Assembly (NCBI GenBank): GCA_016930445.1
Contig: JAFGGT010000084.1
Coordinates: 1-33,190, forward strand
Length of the DNA stretch: 33,190 nt
Direction: 5' to 3'
DNA from: Candidatus Methanofastidiosia archaeon
GTDB lineage: Archaea > Methanobacteriota_B > Thermococci > Methanofastidiosales > NM3
Made by a program: the position numbers and the translations under genes. The notes under the pieces were generated by a model. That model was not told the origin of the DNA and ran no database searches. It worked only from the letters and a program-made list of their open reading frames with translations. Each line of letters starts with the position of its first letter. Positions within the stretch are counted from its first letter, which is position 1. Shown here in pieces: positions 23,610 through 31,079 of the stretch.

Positions 23610-25562
23610 TTAAAGCACCTCCAGAAGTTGAGCTATTATCTGATCGTTCGTGAAGTGATTCATCCTGATGGATCCCGAAGGACATGCGGCCGCACATGAA
23701 CCACAACCTTTGCAAAGCGCTGCATTGACCTTCATCACACCTTTCTCCTCATCGAACTCATGAGCTTCGAATGGGCATAGGAGCATACATGTCTTGCAGC
23801 CTACACAGGCATCCTCATCGACCACGGCTATGGTGGGCTCGGCGAAGATCTCGTCCTTGGAGAGAAGGTTCACCACATGGGACGCGGCACCAGAGGCTTG
23901 GGCCACTGTATCGGGTATGTCCTTTGGCCCCTGCGCTACGCCTGCAAGGAAGACGCCGTCTATCACCGTGTCGACAGGCCTCAGCTTTGGATGGGCCTCA
24001 AGGAAGAATCCATCGGAGCTGAGTGACAGGTGCAGAAGCTTTCCGATGCCCTCAGCAAGCGGATTAGGCGTAAGCCCGGTCCCGAGCACCACAAGGTCTG
24101 CCTCAAGCTCATATGGTTCCCCAAGGAGCGTGTCCTCGGCACGGACGAATAGCTTTCCATCCTGGCCATAGACCTCTGCGGCATTGCCGCGCCTGTACTT
24201 GATGCCTTCCTTCTGGACCCTCTCATAGAACTCCTCATATCCCTTTCCGAAGGCCCTCATGTCCGTGTACATGACGGTGATGTCCGCATCCGGTATCTTC
24301 TCCTTGAGCAGATGGGCCTGCTTCGCGATATACATGCAACAGACACGGGAACAGTATGCATTTCCCACTTTCTTGTCCCTTGAACCAACGCAGGATATGA
24401 ATACAATCCTCTTTGGCTCCTTTCCATTGATCTTGGGCTTTCCTCCTGTTGGGCCGGAAGGTGCGAATATCCTCTCTAGCTCGAGGCCTGTCATGACGTT
24501 GGGATACTTGTCATAGCAGTATTCGGGCTTGAGCTCTGCAGAGAACTCCTTGAATCCCGTTGCAACGACTATCGCTCCAACATCGAACTCGACGAACTCG
24601 GGCTTGTCATCGAACTTTATGGCGTCAGTAGTACAGACATCGGCACATTTGGGTGAAGTCCCGCATTTTCCGTGCTTGAGGAAGAGACATTTCTCGGGGT
24701 CTATAGTATACCTTAGCGGCACGGCCTGTGGAAATGGAACATATATGGCGCCCCTCTTGCCTAGCCCCATGTCGAACTCCGAGGCTATCCTCCCAGCAAG
24801 CCTGCACGCCTCCGCGCAACTTCCACAGCCCGTGCATTTTTCCATGTCCACATATCTTGGGTTCTTCTTGACCCTTACATGGAAATTGCCCACAGACCCA
24901 TCGATGCTCTCGACCTCGCTGTAGGTTAGAAGCTCTATGTTCGGATGCCTTGCGACATCCACCATCTTTGGCGTCAATATGCATGCGGCACAGTCAAGTG
25001 TGGGGAATGTCTTGTCAAATCTCGCCATGTGGCCTCCTATGGACGGTTCCTTCTCCACCAGGTAAACCTTGTATCCAGAATTAGCGATGTCAAGCGATGT
25101 CTGGATCCCTGCTATGCCGCCGCCGATGACCAATGCCTTTGGCACGACTGGCACACCCTGGCTTACCAATGGCTCAAGAAGGGATGCCCTTGCAACGGAG
25201 CTTTTCACCAGGTCGATGGCCTTCTTGGTGGCCTTCTCCCCGTCCAAATGGACCCAAGAGCACTGCTCCCTGATGTTCGACATCTCGAAACAGTATGGAT
25301 TCATGCCCGCATCGCTCACAGTTGCCCTGAAGGTAGGTTCGTGCATCCTTGGAGAACATGCCGCAACGACCACTGAGTCGAGCTGGTTCTCCTTTATGGC
25401 CTTCTTTATCATATCCTGTCCAGGGTCTGAGCACATGTATTGGTAATCCGCACATGCGACCACGCTAGGGATCTTCGATATCTCCTCGACGACCTTCTTT
25501 ACATCGACCGTGTTTGATATGTTGACACCGCAGTGACAAATAAATACACCTATTCTCTTCAT
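23610..25562 (-). CDS. hdrA: HdrA, flavin electron-bifurcating subunit
   Basis: This 650-residue FAD protein is the bifurcating centre of the soluble HdrABC complex. An N-terminal cysteine segment (ICHCGVNI, C9 and C11) is followed by the FAD-binding GGGIAG at 147-152. CAAC at 191-194 follows in the thioredoxin-reductase-like domain. A ferredoxin motif CTGCGSCAEAC lies near 242, then a CLFLKHGKCGTSPKCADVC block near 295. A second flavin motif (FLAGVAQGPKDIPDTV) is near 545. Two C-terminal clusters follow, CVGCKTCMLLCP and CKGCGSCAAACP, which would pass low-potential electrons to ferredoxin. It sits between hdrB and mvhD, in the standard order. Confidence 0.96.
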   Translation of the reverse strand: MKRIGVFICHCGVNISNTVDVKKVVEEISKIPSVVACADYQYMCSDPGQDMIKKAIKENQLDSVVVAACSPRMHEPTFRATVSDAGMNPYCFEMSNIREQCSWVHLDGEKATKKAIDLVKSSVARASLLEPLVSQGVPVVPKALVIGGGIAGIQTSLDIANSGYKVYLVEKEPSIGGHMARFDKTFPTLDCAACILTPKMVDVARHPNIELLTYSEVESIDGSVGNFHVRVKKNPRYVDMEKCTGCGSCAEACRLAGRIASEFDMGLGKRGAIYVPFPQAVPLRYTIDPEKCLFLKHGKCGTSPKCADVCTTDAIKFDDKPEFVEFDVGAIVVATGFKEFSAELKPEYCYDKYPNVMTGLELERIFAPSGPTGGKPKINGKEPKRIVFISCVGSRDKKVGNAYCSRVCCMYIAKQAHLLKEKIPDADITVMYTDMRAFGKGYEEFYERVQKEGIKYRRGNAAEVYGQDGKLFVRAEDTLLGEPYELEADLVVLGTGLTPNPLAEGIGKLLHLSLSSDGFFLEAHPKLRPVDTVIDGVFLAGVAQGPKDIPDTVAQASGAASHVVNLLSKDEIFAEPTIAVVDEDACVGCKTCMLLCPFEAHEFDEEKGVMKVNAALCKGCGSCAAACPSGSIRMNHFTNDQIIAQLLEVL

Positions 25563-25565
25563 GGA

Positions 25566-26441
25566 TCATTCTCCCCCCTTCTTGAGATCCTTGAGCTTCT
25601 TTTCAAGGTCGCGTGTCGATACCAGATGGGTGTGCAAAGCGAGATGCTTCGGCCTTATCCCAAATGCAAGCCCGAACAGCTGATTGAGGTGCAGTACAGG
25701 TATCTCGGTCGTCTTAAGCTTCTTTTGGCTCTGGTCGAACTGCATGTGGCAGAAGGAACAGATATTGACGATGGCGTCGACATTCGCATCCTTCATATTG
25801 TTCAGCTTGGTGTTGATTATCTTCAGTGACACATCCGGCTCGCCACTCATGACGCCTCCGCCTGCGCCGCAGCAGGTCAGGCCGTCCTTGAACGGGACCG
25901 CCTTGCAACCTGCAAGTCCCACCAGCTCATCGAGCAGTGTCGGCCTCTCAGAGTTCTCGCCTGTCACCGAGGATGGTTTAAGATAATGGCAGCCGTAATG
26001 GACAGCCACGTTGAGCCCCAGGTCTATCTCCTTGAGCTCCGCTATCTTTTCCTTGTAGTTCTTCAATATATCCACGAAATGTATTGGATGTACCTTTCCC
26101 TTGTACTCAGCATCTATCCTGCCAAGATGGTCGTTCACAAAGCCCATGAGGTCAGGGTCGTTCTTGAGGGCGTACCACACATTGTGGAGCGTACCGTAAC
26201 AACCTGAGCAGACGGTCATCGGATTTAGGCCATCCTTTTCAGACTGGGAAAGATTCCTGGCCCCCATCACCAGCCATGACGGCTTGTCATAGCATGCCAG
26301 CACTCCAGGCGGAGGACAACATGAATATTCATAGTCCCTCAGGCCTATTCCGAGCTTCTCGAAAACGATCCGAGTGGCCTTCTCTATCCCAGGATAAACG
26401 TTCTTTGCGATACAGCCTGGGAAGAATGCATATTCCTCCAT
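25566..26441 (-). CDS. hdrB: HdrB, catalytic disulfide reductase subunit
   Basis: This 291-residue protein has two CCG domains that hold the paired noncubane [4Fe-4S] clusters of heterodisulfide reductase. Ligands visible are C10, C41-C42, C78 and C81 in the first, and C151, C190-C191, C228 and C231 in the second (YGCHYLKPS, CCGAGGGV, CSFCHMQ). In methanogens the substrate is CoM-S-S-CoB; in other anaerobes an unknown disulfide or another acceptor is used. Nothing here decides which. Its ATG overlaps the hdrC stop by one base and its stop lies four bases from hdrA. Confidence 0.95.
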   Translation of the reverse strand: MEEYAFFPGCIAKNVYPGIEKATRIVFEKLGIGLRDYEYSCCPPPGVLACYDKPSWLVMGARNLSQSEKDGLNPMTVCSGCYGTLHNVWYALKNDPDLMGFVNDHLGRIDAEYKGKVHPIHFVDILKNYKEKIAELKEIDLGLNVAVHYGCHYLKPSSVTGENSERPTLLDELVGLAGCKAVPFKDGLTCCGAGGGVMSGEPDVSLKIINTKLNNMKDANVDAIVNICSFCHMQFDQSQKKLKTTEIPVLHLNQLFGLAFGIRPKHLALHTHLVSTRDLEKKLKDLKKGGE

Positions 26442-26926
26442 TATCTCAGGCCTCCCTTCTTGGTGATCTCAAGACCGTCGAGAAGCCTTTGGAACTTTTT
26501 AAGGGTCTCAGCATTCGTCGAAACATCGTATGCTTCTTTTTTAAGCCCTATTATGGCCCTGATCTTGGACACTTCTGGTGATAGCGGTTGGCCTGCCCCA
26601 GTATCGTAAAGGCTCTTGATAATGATCTTCGGAACGTCTGACATCGTCGGAAAGTACCCTTCCTCGACAGCCAGATTCCTTAGCTCTATTATCATGTCGG
26701 TAGTTTTTACTTCCTTAGGGCAACGTTCCTGACATGTAAAGCATGTTGTGCAATCCCACAGCTCTTCAGTCTTGATAACGTCCATGCCCATCCTTGCCAT
26801 GTGAATCAGTTTTCGCGTACGTAAACTGCATTCACGTCCGGAAGGGCAAGATCCCGTGCATCTGCCGCACTGGATACACGCGTATCCATTTCCGTCGATT
26901 AAGATTTCTTTAACTGATTTTCCCAT
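26441..26926 (-). CDS. hdrC: HdrC, ferredoxin-like subunit
   Basis: This 161-residue protein has two [4Fe-4S] motifs: C17-x2-C20-x2-C23-x3-C27-P and C59-x2-C62-x2-C65-x3-C69-P. It carries electrons between HdrA and HdrB. I chose the ATG at 26926 because GGTGGTC lies about nine bases before it and homologues begin near this point. An ATG at 26968 would add 14 residues and enlarge the overlap with the upstream gene. Even so it overlaps the amidotransferase-like gene by 17 bases in another frame, which implies translational coupling. Confidence 0.93.
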   Translation of the reverse strand: MGKSVKEILIDGNGYACIQCGRCTGSCPSGRECSLRTRKLIHMARMGMDVIKTEELWDCTTCFTCQERCPKEVKTTDMIIELRNLAVEEGYFPTMSDVPKIIIKSLYDTGAGQPLSPEVSKIRAIIGLKKEAYDVSTNAETLKKFQRLLDGLEITKKGGLR

Positions 26927-28076
26927 TAGACCACCAATTATTTCGTTTAAGGTTGAAGTAAGTGTCAAATAGACCTTTGGAGAGTTTTTTGGTAGCTTCT
27001 ATCAACATCTCGGCCTCTTTACTGGTGTCTTGCCCCCCTTTCGATAAGACACGTATCTCGGCCAGCAAGGAGTGTATCAGCCTCGCATTCGTTTCCAGCC
27101 CTTTAGGATCCTCTATGGGCAGAAGATCATACCTCTGCAAAGTCCTTATCGTCTTCCATGTCTCGTTCAGGAAGTAGATTATCTTCTCATCCTCCCAGAT
27201 CTTTTCCCCTATCTTCCAACGGAGATTGACGAGACCGCTGGATAGCACCCTGGCGGAGGAAAGCTCCCTCTTGATGATGCCCAGCCATTCGCCGAGATCA
27301 TCGCCGTGCAGAAGCACAATGTCACCTTTCTTTGCTGGACCGATGGCAAAAGGCTTGATCTTGCTCATTATGTCGTATAGAAACATGTTTGCCCTTGGGT
27401 AACTTGGGTGCTCGAAATGAGGCCCAAATAGGTATAGGCAGCCTCTGCCTACCGGCACCCTTATGCCAGCTGCATTGCCGACCATGGTCTTCTTCGCTGT
27501 ATCCTCCTCTACGAGATACAATGTCTTATCATCGAAGTCTACATAGTCTAGCAGCCTATTCTCTGCAGGAGCCATCATTGATGGACCGCCATATAGCGGT
27601 GCCTTGAAGCTCATGTCCTTGTTACCAACTTCCAAGGAACCCCTGACCGGGTGAAATACAAAACCGTCCTTGTATGGCACGATGTACTTGTACTTCATCC
27701 TGATCGCCTCTGGGGGGCGTTCAGAAAAATTGTTTATCGGGACCTCGGCAAAATTTAACCATGGCATTGGGTCATCGTTGAATATTATAGAAAGATAAGT
27801 GCCTGCACATACCCCAATATAAGTGCCACCGTTCTTGACAAACTGTCTTATTTTGTCAAGCCCCTCTTCCAGAAGCCCATCAGCAATCAGGAAGGGATCC
27901 CCTCCGGGCAATACCAAGCAATCGTAGTTACTTAGCTCACCGTTCTTTATGTCAGATTCATCCAGAAAATAAACCTCATTAAAATCTAGCGAATCAAAGG
28001 TCTTCACGAACCATATCCATGAGTAGGATGCCCCATGACCAATATATATGGCAATTTTCAGGTTCTCAGAGTCCAT
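26910..28076 (-). CDS. BPL_N-type glutamine-amidotransferase-like protein
   Basis: This 388-residue protein begins with a class I glutamine-amidotransferase-like domain of the type found at the N-terminus of eukaryotic biotin-protein ligases (BPL_N). The nucleophile elbow is C90 in YIGVCAGTYLS, and the His-x-Glu pair is H220/E222 in FGPHFEHP, so a complete triad is visible. Residues from about 245 onward form a helical, charged extension I do not recognise; no ligase domain is attached. The ATG at 28076 follows GGGGAG; a TTG at 28085 is possible. A TATA-like TTTTTTAAAATC lies about 30 bases upstream. It overlaps hdrC by 17 bases, making it the first gene of the Hdr-Fdh operon. Its reaction is unknown. 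Confidence 0.78.
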   Translation of the reverse strand: MDSENLKIAIYIGHGASYSWIWFVKTFDSLDFNEVYFLDESDIKNGELSNYDCLVLPGGDPFLIADGLLEEGLDKIRQFVKNGGTYIGVCAGTYLSIIFNDDPMPWLNFAEVPINNFSERPPEAIRMKYKYIVPYKDGFVFHPVRGSLEVGNKDMSFKAPLYGGPSMMAPAENRLLDYVDFDDKTLYLVEEDTAKKTMVGNAAGIRVPVGRGCLYLFGPHFEHPSYPRANMFLYDIMSKIKPFAIGPAKKGDIVLLHGDDLGEWLGIIKRELSSARVLSSGLVNLRWKIGEKIWEDEKIIYFLNETWKTIRTLQRYDLLPIEDPKGLETNARLIHSLLAEIRVLSKGGQDTSKEAEMLIEATKKLSKGLFDTYFNLKRNNWWSNGKIS

Positions 28077-28106
28077 TCTCCCCAAAATAACTCTCCACCC
28101 TTGATT

Positions 28107-28138
28107 TTAAAAAATAAAGTAGAACCTTTTGAAGGTTC
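28107..28138 (-). terminator. Hairpin plus T-rich terminator after the AOR-like gene
   Basis: On the minus strand GAACCTT and AAGGTTC arms enclose three bases, then the transcript runs into CTACTTTATTTTTTAAAA. The hairpin begins four bases beyond the stop of the AOR-like gene. The T-run doubles as the TATA-like element for the next gene at 28076, so this 65-base junction ends one operon and starts another. Confidence 0.6.
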
Positions 28139-28141
28139 AAT

Positions 28142-29362
28142 CTACATCTTAAACGCATCAGCGTCGAAGTCAATGCCTGTCGATATGCTCGCAAGCTCTG
28201 CTAGTGTCTCGGCGTTCAAGGCCTCAGCCTTTGCAGCTAGGACTGGGCAGATGCCAGCGATGTATGCGGCCTCTGTTCTCTCGCTCTCTGGAGAGATCGG
28301 GCTGTATACGGCGTCAAACTTCTCTGCTTCTGAGGATTCAGCTAACTTCTCGAGGTCTGCAATCGCACCCTTGGCATCCTTAGCCTTTATCTTTGATGCT
28401 ATTGCCACTGGGTTCAGGCCAAGCCTGAATACTGCCTCGAGGACCTCGCCGGCCGCTTCTGGGTTGACCGCATTTCCAATTGCGGCAAATCCAATTGGGT
28501 CGGATACTAGCACTCCTGGATTCCATATGTCAGACATGGCCATGACACTGGGGTCCTCCCTGTACTTGAGATAGACCTTGTATGCCAGGGGGCTGTTGAA
28601 GTCTGCCTCTACCCTGTGCGTCTGCTTGGCTGCGGCGGCCTTGACGGCAGCCGGGATGTTCGCGTATGCTGCTGCGTCGAATCCCTTTGCGCTTCCGACC
28701 TGGGACACGACATCCTTGAACACTTCCTCGACCTTCTCGAGGAATCCTTCAGCATCGTCAACATCTAGTTCGCCCATACCTCTCATCGCTATTGCCTTGA
28801 GATTCTTCTCACCGAATATGGCGCCGAAACCGAATCTGTCCCCGTCTCCCCAATAGTTATTAATGACTTGGGCAGATGTGAGCTTGTTCTCTCCGGCCTT
28901 TCCTATGACAAGAAGCTGGATCCTGTCCTCTCCCTGTTCCTCTCTTATCGCATCAGTCGTCTGCCATGTGTCCTTGCCCCAGAGGGCGGTGGCATCCACG
29001 AAATCAGCTATCTCATCATGCAACCAAAGGTATGTTGGCTTCTCAGCCTTGTTCTTGACAACTACAAATGAATATCCTGTAAACTTAAGCTCTGCTCCAG
29101 CGTTCCAAGTGATCGGTGCGTGGGCTATCTTGCCCGTTACTGGGCTCTTTGCTGTAAGAACTCCAAGGCAGGAACCTGGAACCATAGTGCTGGTGAAAAG
29201 ACCGCTACCAAAAACGATCGGGTCTTCGTCCTTATACTTCTCATACAATGCAAGATTTAACTTTGCTCCGCCCACGTATTCTTTGACAAACTTCTCCTCG
29301 AGTTCGACTTCCTCTGCTTCCCCTGTGGCCAGATCCACTACAAGATAATATTCAGTATACAT
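28142..29362 (-). CDS. Shortened aldehyde:ferredoxin-oxidoreductase-like protein
   Basis: Residues 1-200 (from the ATG at 29362) match the N-terminal tungstopterin domain of aldehyde ferredoxin oxidoreductase. The features are YVGGAKLNL near 29, VPGSCLGVLTAKSPVTG near 61, AELKFTGYSFVVV near 89, LWGKDTW near 127 and DRFGFGAIFGEKNLKAI near 175. Typical AORs have about 600 residues; this has 406 with a compact alanine-rich second half ending in an AOR-like STGIDFDADAF. Only two cysteines exist (C65 and C372), so the four-cysteine cluster of AOR cannot form. C372 may match the last AOR cluster cysteine. It is probably an electron-transfer or pterin-binding subunit working with the adjacent ferredoxin. 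A TTG at 29371, with GGTGG before it, is an equally plausible start. Confidence 0.8.
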   Translation of the reverse strand: MYTEYYLVVDLATGEAEEVELEEKFVKEYVGGAKLNLALYEKYKDEDPIVFGSGLFTSTMVPGSCLGVLTAKSPVTGKIAHAPITWNAGAELKFTGYSFVVVKNKAEKPTYLWLHDEIADFVDATALWGKDTWQTTDAIREEQGEDRIQLLVIGKAGENKLTSAQVINNYWGDGDRFGFGAIFGEKNLKAIAMRGMGELDVDDAEGFLEKVEEVFKDVVSQVGSAKGFDAAAYANIPAAVKAAAAKQTHRVEADFNSPLAYKVYLKYREDPSVMAMSDIWNPGVLVSDPIGFAAIGNAVNPEAAGEVLEAVFRLGLNPVAIASKIKAKDAKGAIADLEKLAESSEAEKFDAVYSPISPESERTEAAYIAGICPVLAAKAEALNAETLAELASISTGIDFDADAFKM

Positions 29363-29371
29363 GTAATCCAA

Positions 29372-29707
29372 TTAGTCCACCTCTATTAAACATCCTGTTG
29401 GACAAAATCTAACGCAAAGCGCGTTCTTACATTTATCACATGGTTCTCTCATGAGGATAGGCTTTGCAGATGCGCCCGCTTCACTGTCAGAGGCTTCTCC
29501 CTCAGCTACGAATTTGGCTCCTTCTGGCCTACCTTCTATCATTCCGTCCTCTTCCTTTAGCATGAGACCGAAGTAGTTCCTGACTTCCTCACGGTACATC
29601 ATGATTGATGAGGACATCGTTGTGAAAACTTCATCCCTGTAGAAACTACAGGCCAATTCACATGCGCCGCAATTTATGCATTTTTCTGGTTCGACCTTAA
29701 TAGACAT
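29372..29707 (-). CDS. Two-cluster DmsB-type ferredoxin
   Basis: This 111-residue electron carrier has CINCGACELAC (C11, C14, C17, C21) and, after a 65-residue insertion, CDKCKNALCVRFCPTGC. The C-x2-C-x4-C-x3-C spacing of the second motif is that of DMSO-reductase B-type and AOR-associated ferredoxins. The insertion includes a flexible acidic and serine-rich linker (GEASDSEAGASAK). A strong Shine-Dalgarno AAGGAGGT precedes the ATG. Its stop directly abuts the possible TTG start of the AOR-like gene, so the two products are likely partners. It follows the HdrD-like gene by 29 bases. Confidence 0.9.
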   Translation of the reverse strand: MSIKVEPEKCINCGACELACSFYRDEVFTTMSSSIMMYREEVRNYFGLMLKEEDGMIEGRPEGAKFVAEGEASDSEAGASAKPILMREPCDKCKNALCVRFCPTGCLIEVD

Positions 29708-29724
29708 TTTTTTACCTCCTTAAT

Positions 29725-29733
29725 AAAAAAAAA
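29725..29733 (-). promoter_or_regulatory. Nine-T run between the HdrD-like and ferredoxin genes
   Basis: On the minus strand nine consecutive T residues lie between the HdrD-like stop and the Shine-Dalgarno of the ferredoxin gene. Archaeal RNA polymerase can terminate at oligo-U, so this may lower expression of the two downstream genes or help define transcript ends within the operon. There is no hairpin. Confidence 0.35.
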
Positions 29734-29736
29734 GGA

Positions 29737-31074
29737 TTAAAGAGCTTGGTCTAGAAGCTCTATTAAGTCCATTGTCTTGCATTCTGATTTAATTACCTTT
29801 GCACCATCGTTGAGGTTCGCGTGGCAGAATGGGCAACAGCTGATTATCATTTCCGCGCCAGTGTCTATTGCTTCCTCTACCCTGAGTGATGCGTTCTCGG
29901 CTGCCCAGTCCGGGAATGCGGTCTTTATGCCGCCGCCGGATCCACAGCAGAACGAGTTGTTCCTGGAACGCTTCATCTCTTCGAACTCAATTCCTGGGAT
30001 GGCCTTTATCAGTTCCCTTGGCGCTTCGAACACGCCTCTGTCAATGCAATCGAGGTATGAACCCTTCCATTGCTTTGAACCGTCCCAATCGATGATCCAA
30101 TCCTTAAGATGCCTTCCAAGGTGACATGGGTCGTGGTATGTGACCTTCATCTTAACTTCTTTGGTCGGTTCCCACTCGCCGTTCTTGAACTTCTCGTAGA
30201 GAAGCTCGGACGTATGCATTACCTTTATTCCATCCATACATTCCTTGTATGCATCTGAATGTGGGTAGTCCTCTACGAAGGCCCTGTAACAACCAGCACA
30301 TGACGTGACTATGGTGTCAACACCGCGCTCGTCGTGGAGCATCTTGAATTGCTCAAGATTCTTTGATGCTACGCGCTCGAACTGGTCACGCTCACCAATC
30401 CTTAGCACTGTGGAACCACAGCATACCTCGTTCTTTCCGAGTGCACCGTAGTTAAGCCCTATCTTGTCAAAGACTCTGACGGTTGAGAGGGCAAGGTCCC
30501 TTACTGGTGCGTTGTATGCTGGAGTACATCCTGCATAGTAGAGAACAGGTGCACTTTCCTTGTTGATGTCCTTAAGCTTTGAATCATTATCGATCTTCTT
30601 CATCCACTTTGCCCTGATGGCCCTTGGCCCTGTGTAGGGGTTGTCATTGTTCTTCATTGACATGACAAGAACGTGGTGCTCCTTCAATGGACCCTTGCCA
30701 TCCTGGACTGCCTTTGCTCTCATTGCCTCTATTGTGTCGATGATGTGTGGTTTGAAGTCGATCATACACTGATTCTGGCAGCCACCACACTCAGTACAGG
30801 AGTATAGTGTATGCAAGAACTCGGGTGTGTACTCGAATTTCTCATCCTTCAAATATGAACAGCCGGTCATCCAACGAGCCAAGGCGGCCTTACCCTTGGA
30901 ACCGTAGTATCCCTGGTATCCAAATTTGTTACCCTGGGGACAGATTACCCTGAACGTTGGTGGTGGACCGTATGTATATCCACTCCTACATGTACCACAG
31001 GCTGTGCACTTCCAGAAGAATTTCTTGAGATTGAGTTCTCCCTCATCGTCTATGTTTCTAAAATCCCATTCCAT
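29737..31074 (-). CDS. HdrD/GlcF-like iron-sulfur oxidoreductase
   Basis: This 445-residue protein has an N-terminal pair of [4Fe-4S] motifs and two C-terminal CCG domains, the layout of HdrD and of the GlcF/LutA iron-sulfur subunits. From the ATG at 31074, ferredoxin cysteines are C23, C26, C29 and C45, with an unusually long last gap, then C93, C96, C99 and C103. CCG cysteines are C183, C218-C219, C259 and C262, then C317 (DPCHLGRH), C376-C377, C413-C414 and C417. The upstream gene is an FAD-linked oxidase, so together they could oxidise a 2-hydroxyacid and pass electrons on, or reduce a disulfide. The ATG follows AGGTGA; an alternative GTG at 31083 overlaps the oxidase stop. Confidence 0.88.
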   Translation of the reverse strand: MEWDFRNIDDEGELNLKKFFWKCTACGTCRSGYTYGPPPTFRVICPQGNKFGYQGYYGSKGKAALARWMTGCSYLKDEKFEYTPEFLHTLYSCTECGGCQNQCMIDFKPHIIDTIEAMRAKAVQDGKGPLKEHHVLVMSMKNNDNPYTGPRAIRAKWMKKIDNDSKLKDINKESAPVLYYAGCTPAYNAPVRDLALSTVRVFDKIGLNYGALGKNEVCCGSTVLRIGERDQFERVASKNLEQFKMLHDERGVDTIVTSCAGCYRAFVEDYPHSDAYKECMDGIKVMHTSELLYEKFKNGEWEPTKEVKMKVTYHDPCHLGRHLKDWIIDWDGSKQWKGSYLDCIDRGVFEAPRELIKAIPGIEFEEMKRSRNNSFCCGSGGGIKTAFPDWAAENASLRVEEAIDTGAEMIISCCPFCHANLNDGAKVIKSECKTMDLIELLDQAL

Positions 31075-31079
31075 CGTAC

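Noticed and set aside
20350-28076. Direct evidence for methanogenesis
   Set aside because: Hdr, Mvh and Fdh families and the DUF39 marker also occur in non-methanogens, and no Mcr, Mtr or methyltransferase gene is in the window.
28142-29362. The AOR-like gene as a frameshifted or truncated pseudogene
   Set aside because: The frame is continuous to its own stop, the C-terminus still resembles the AOR C-terminus, and a terminator follows directly. No remaining AOR domains are seen in other frames nearby.
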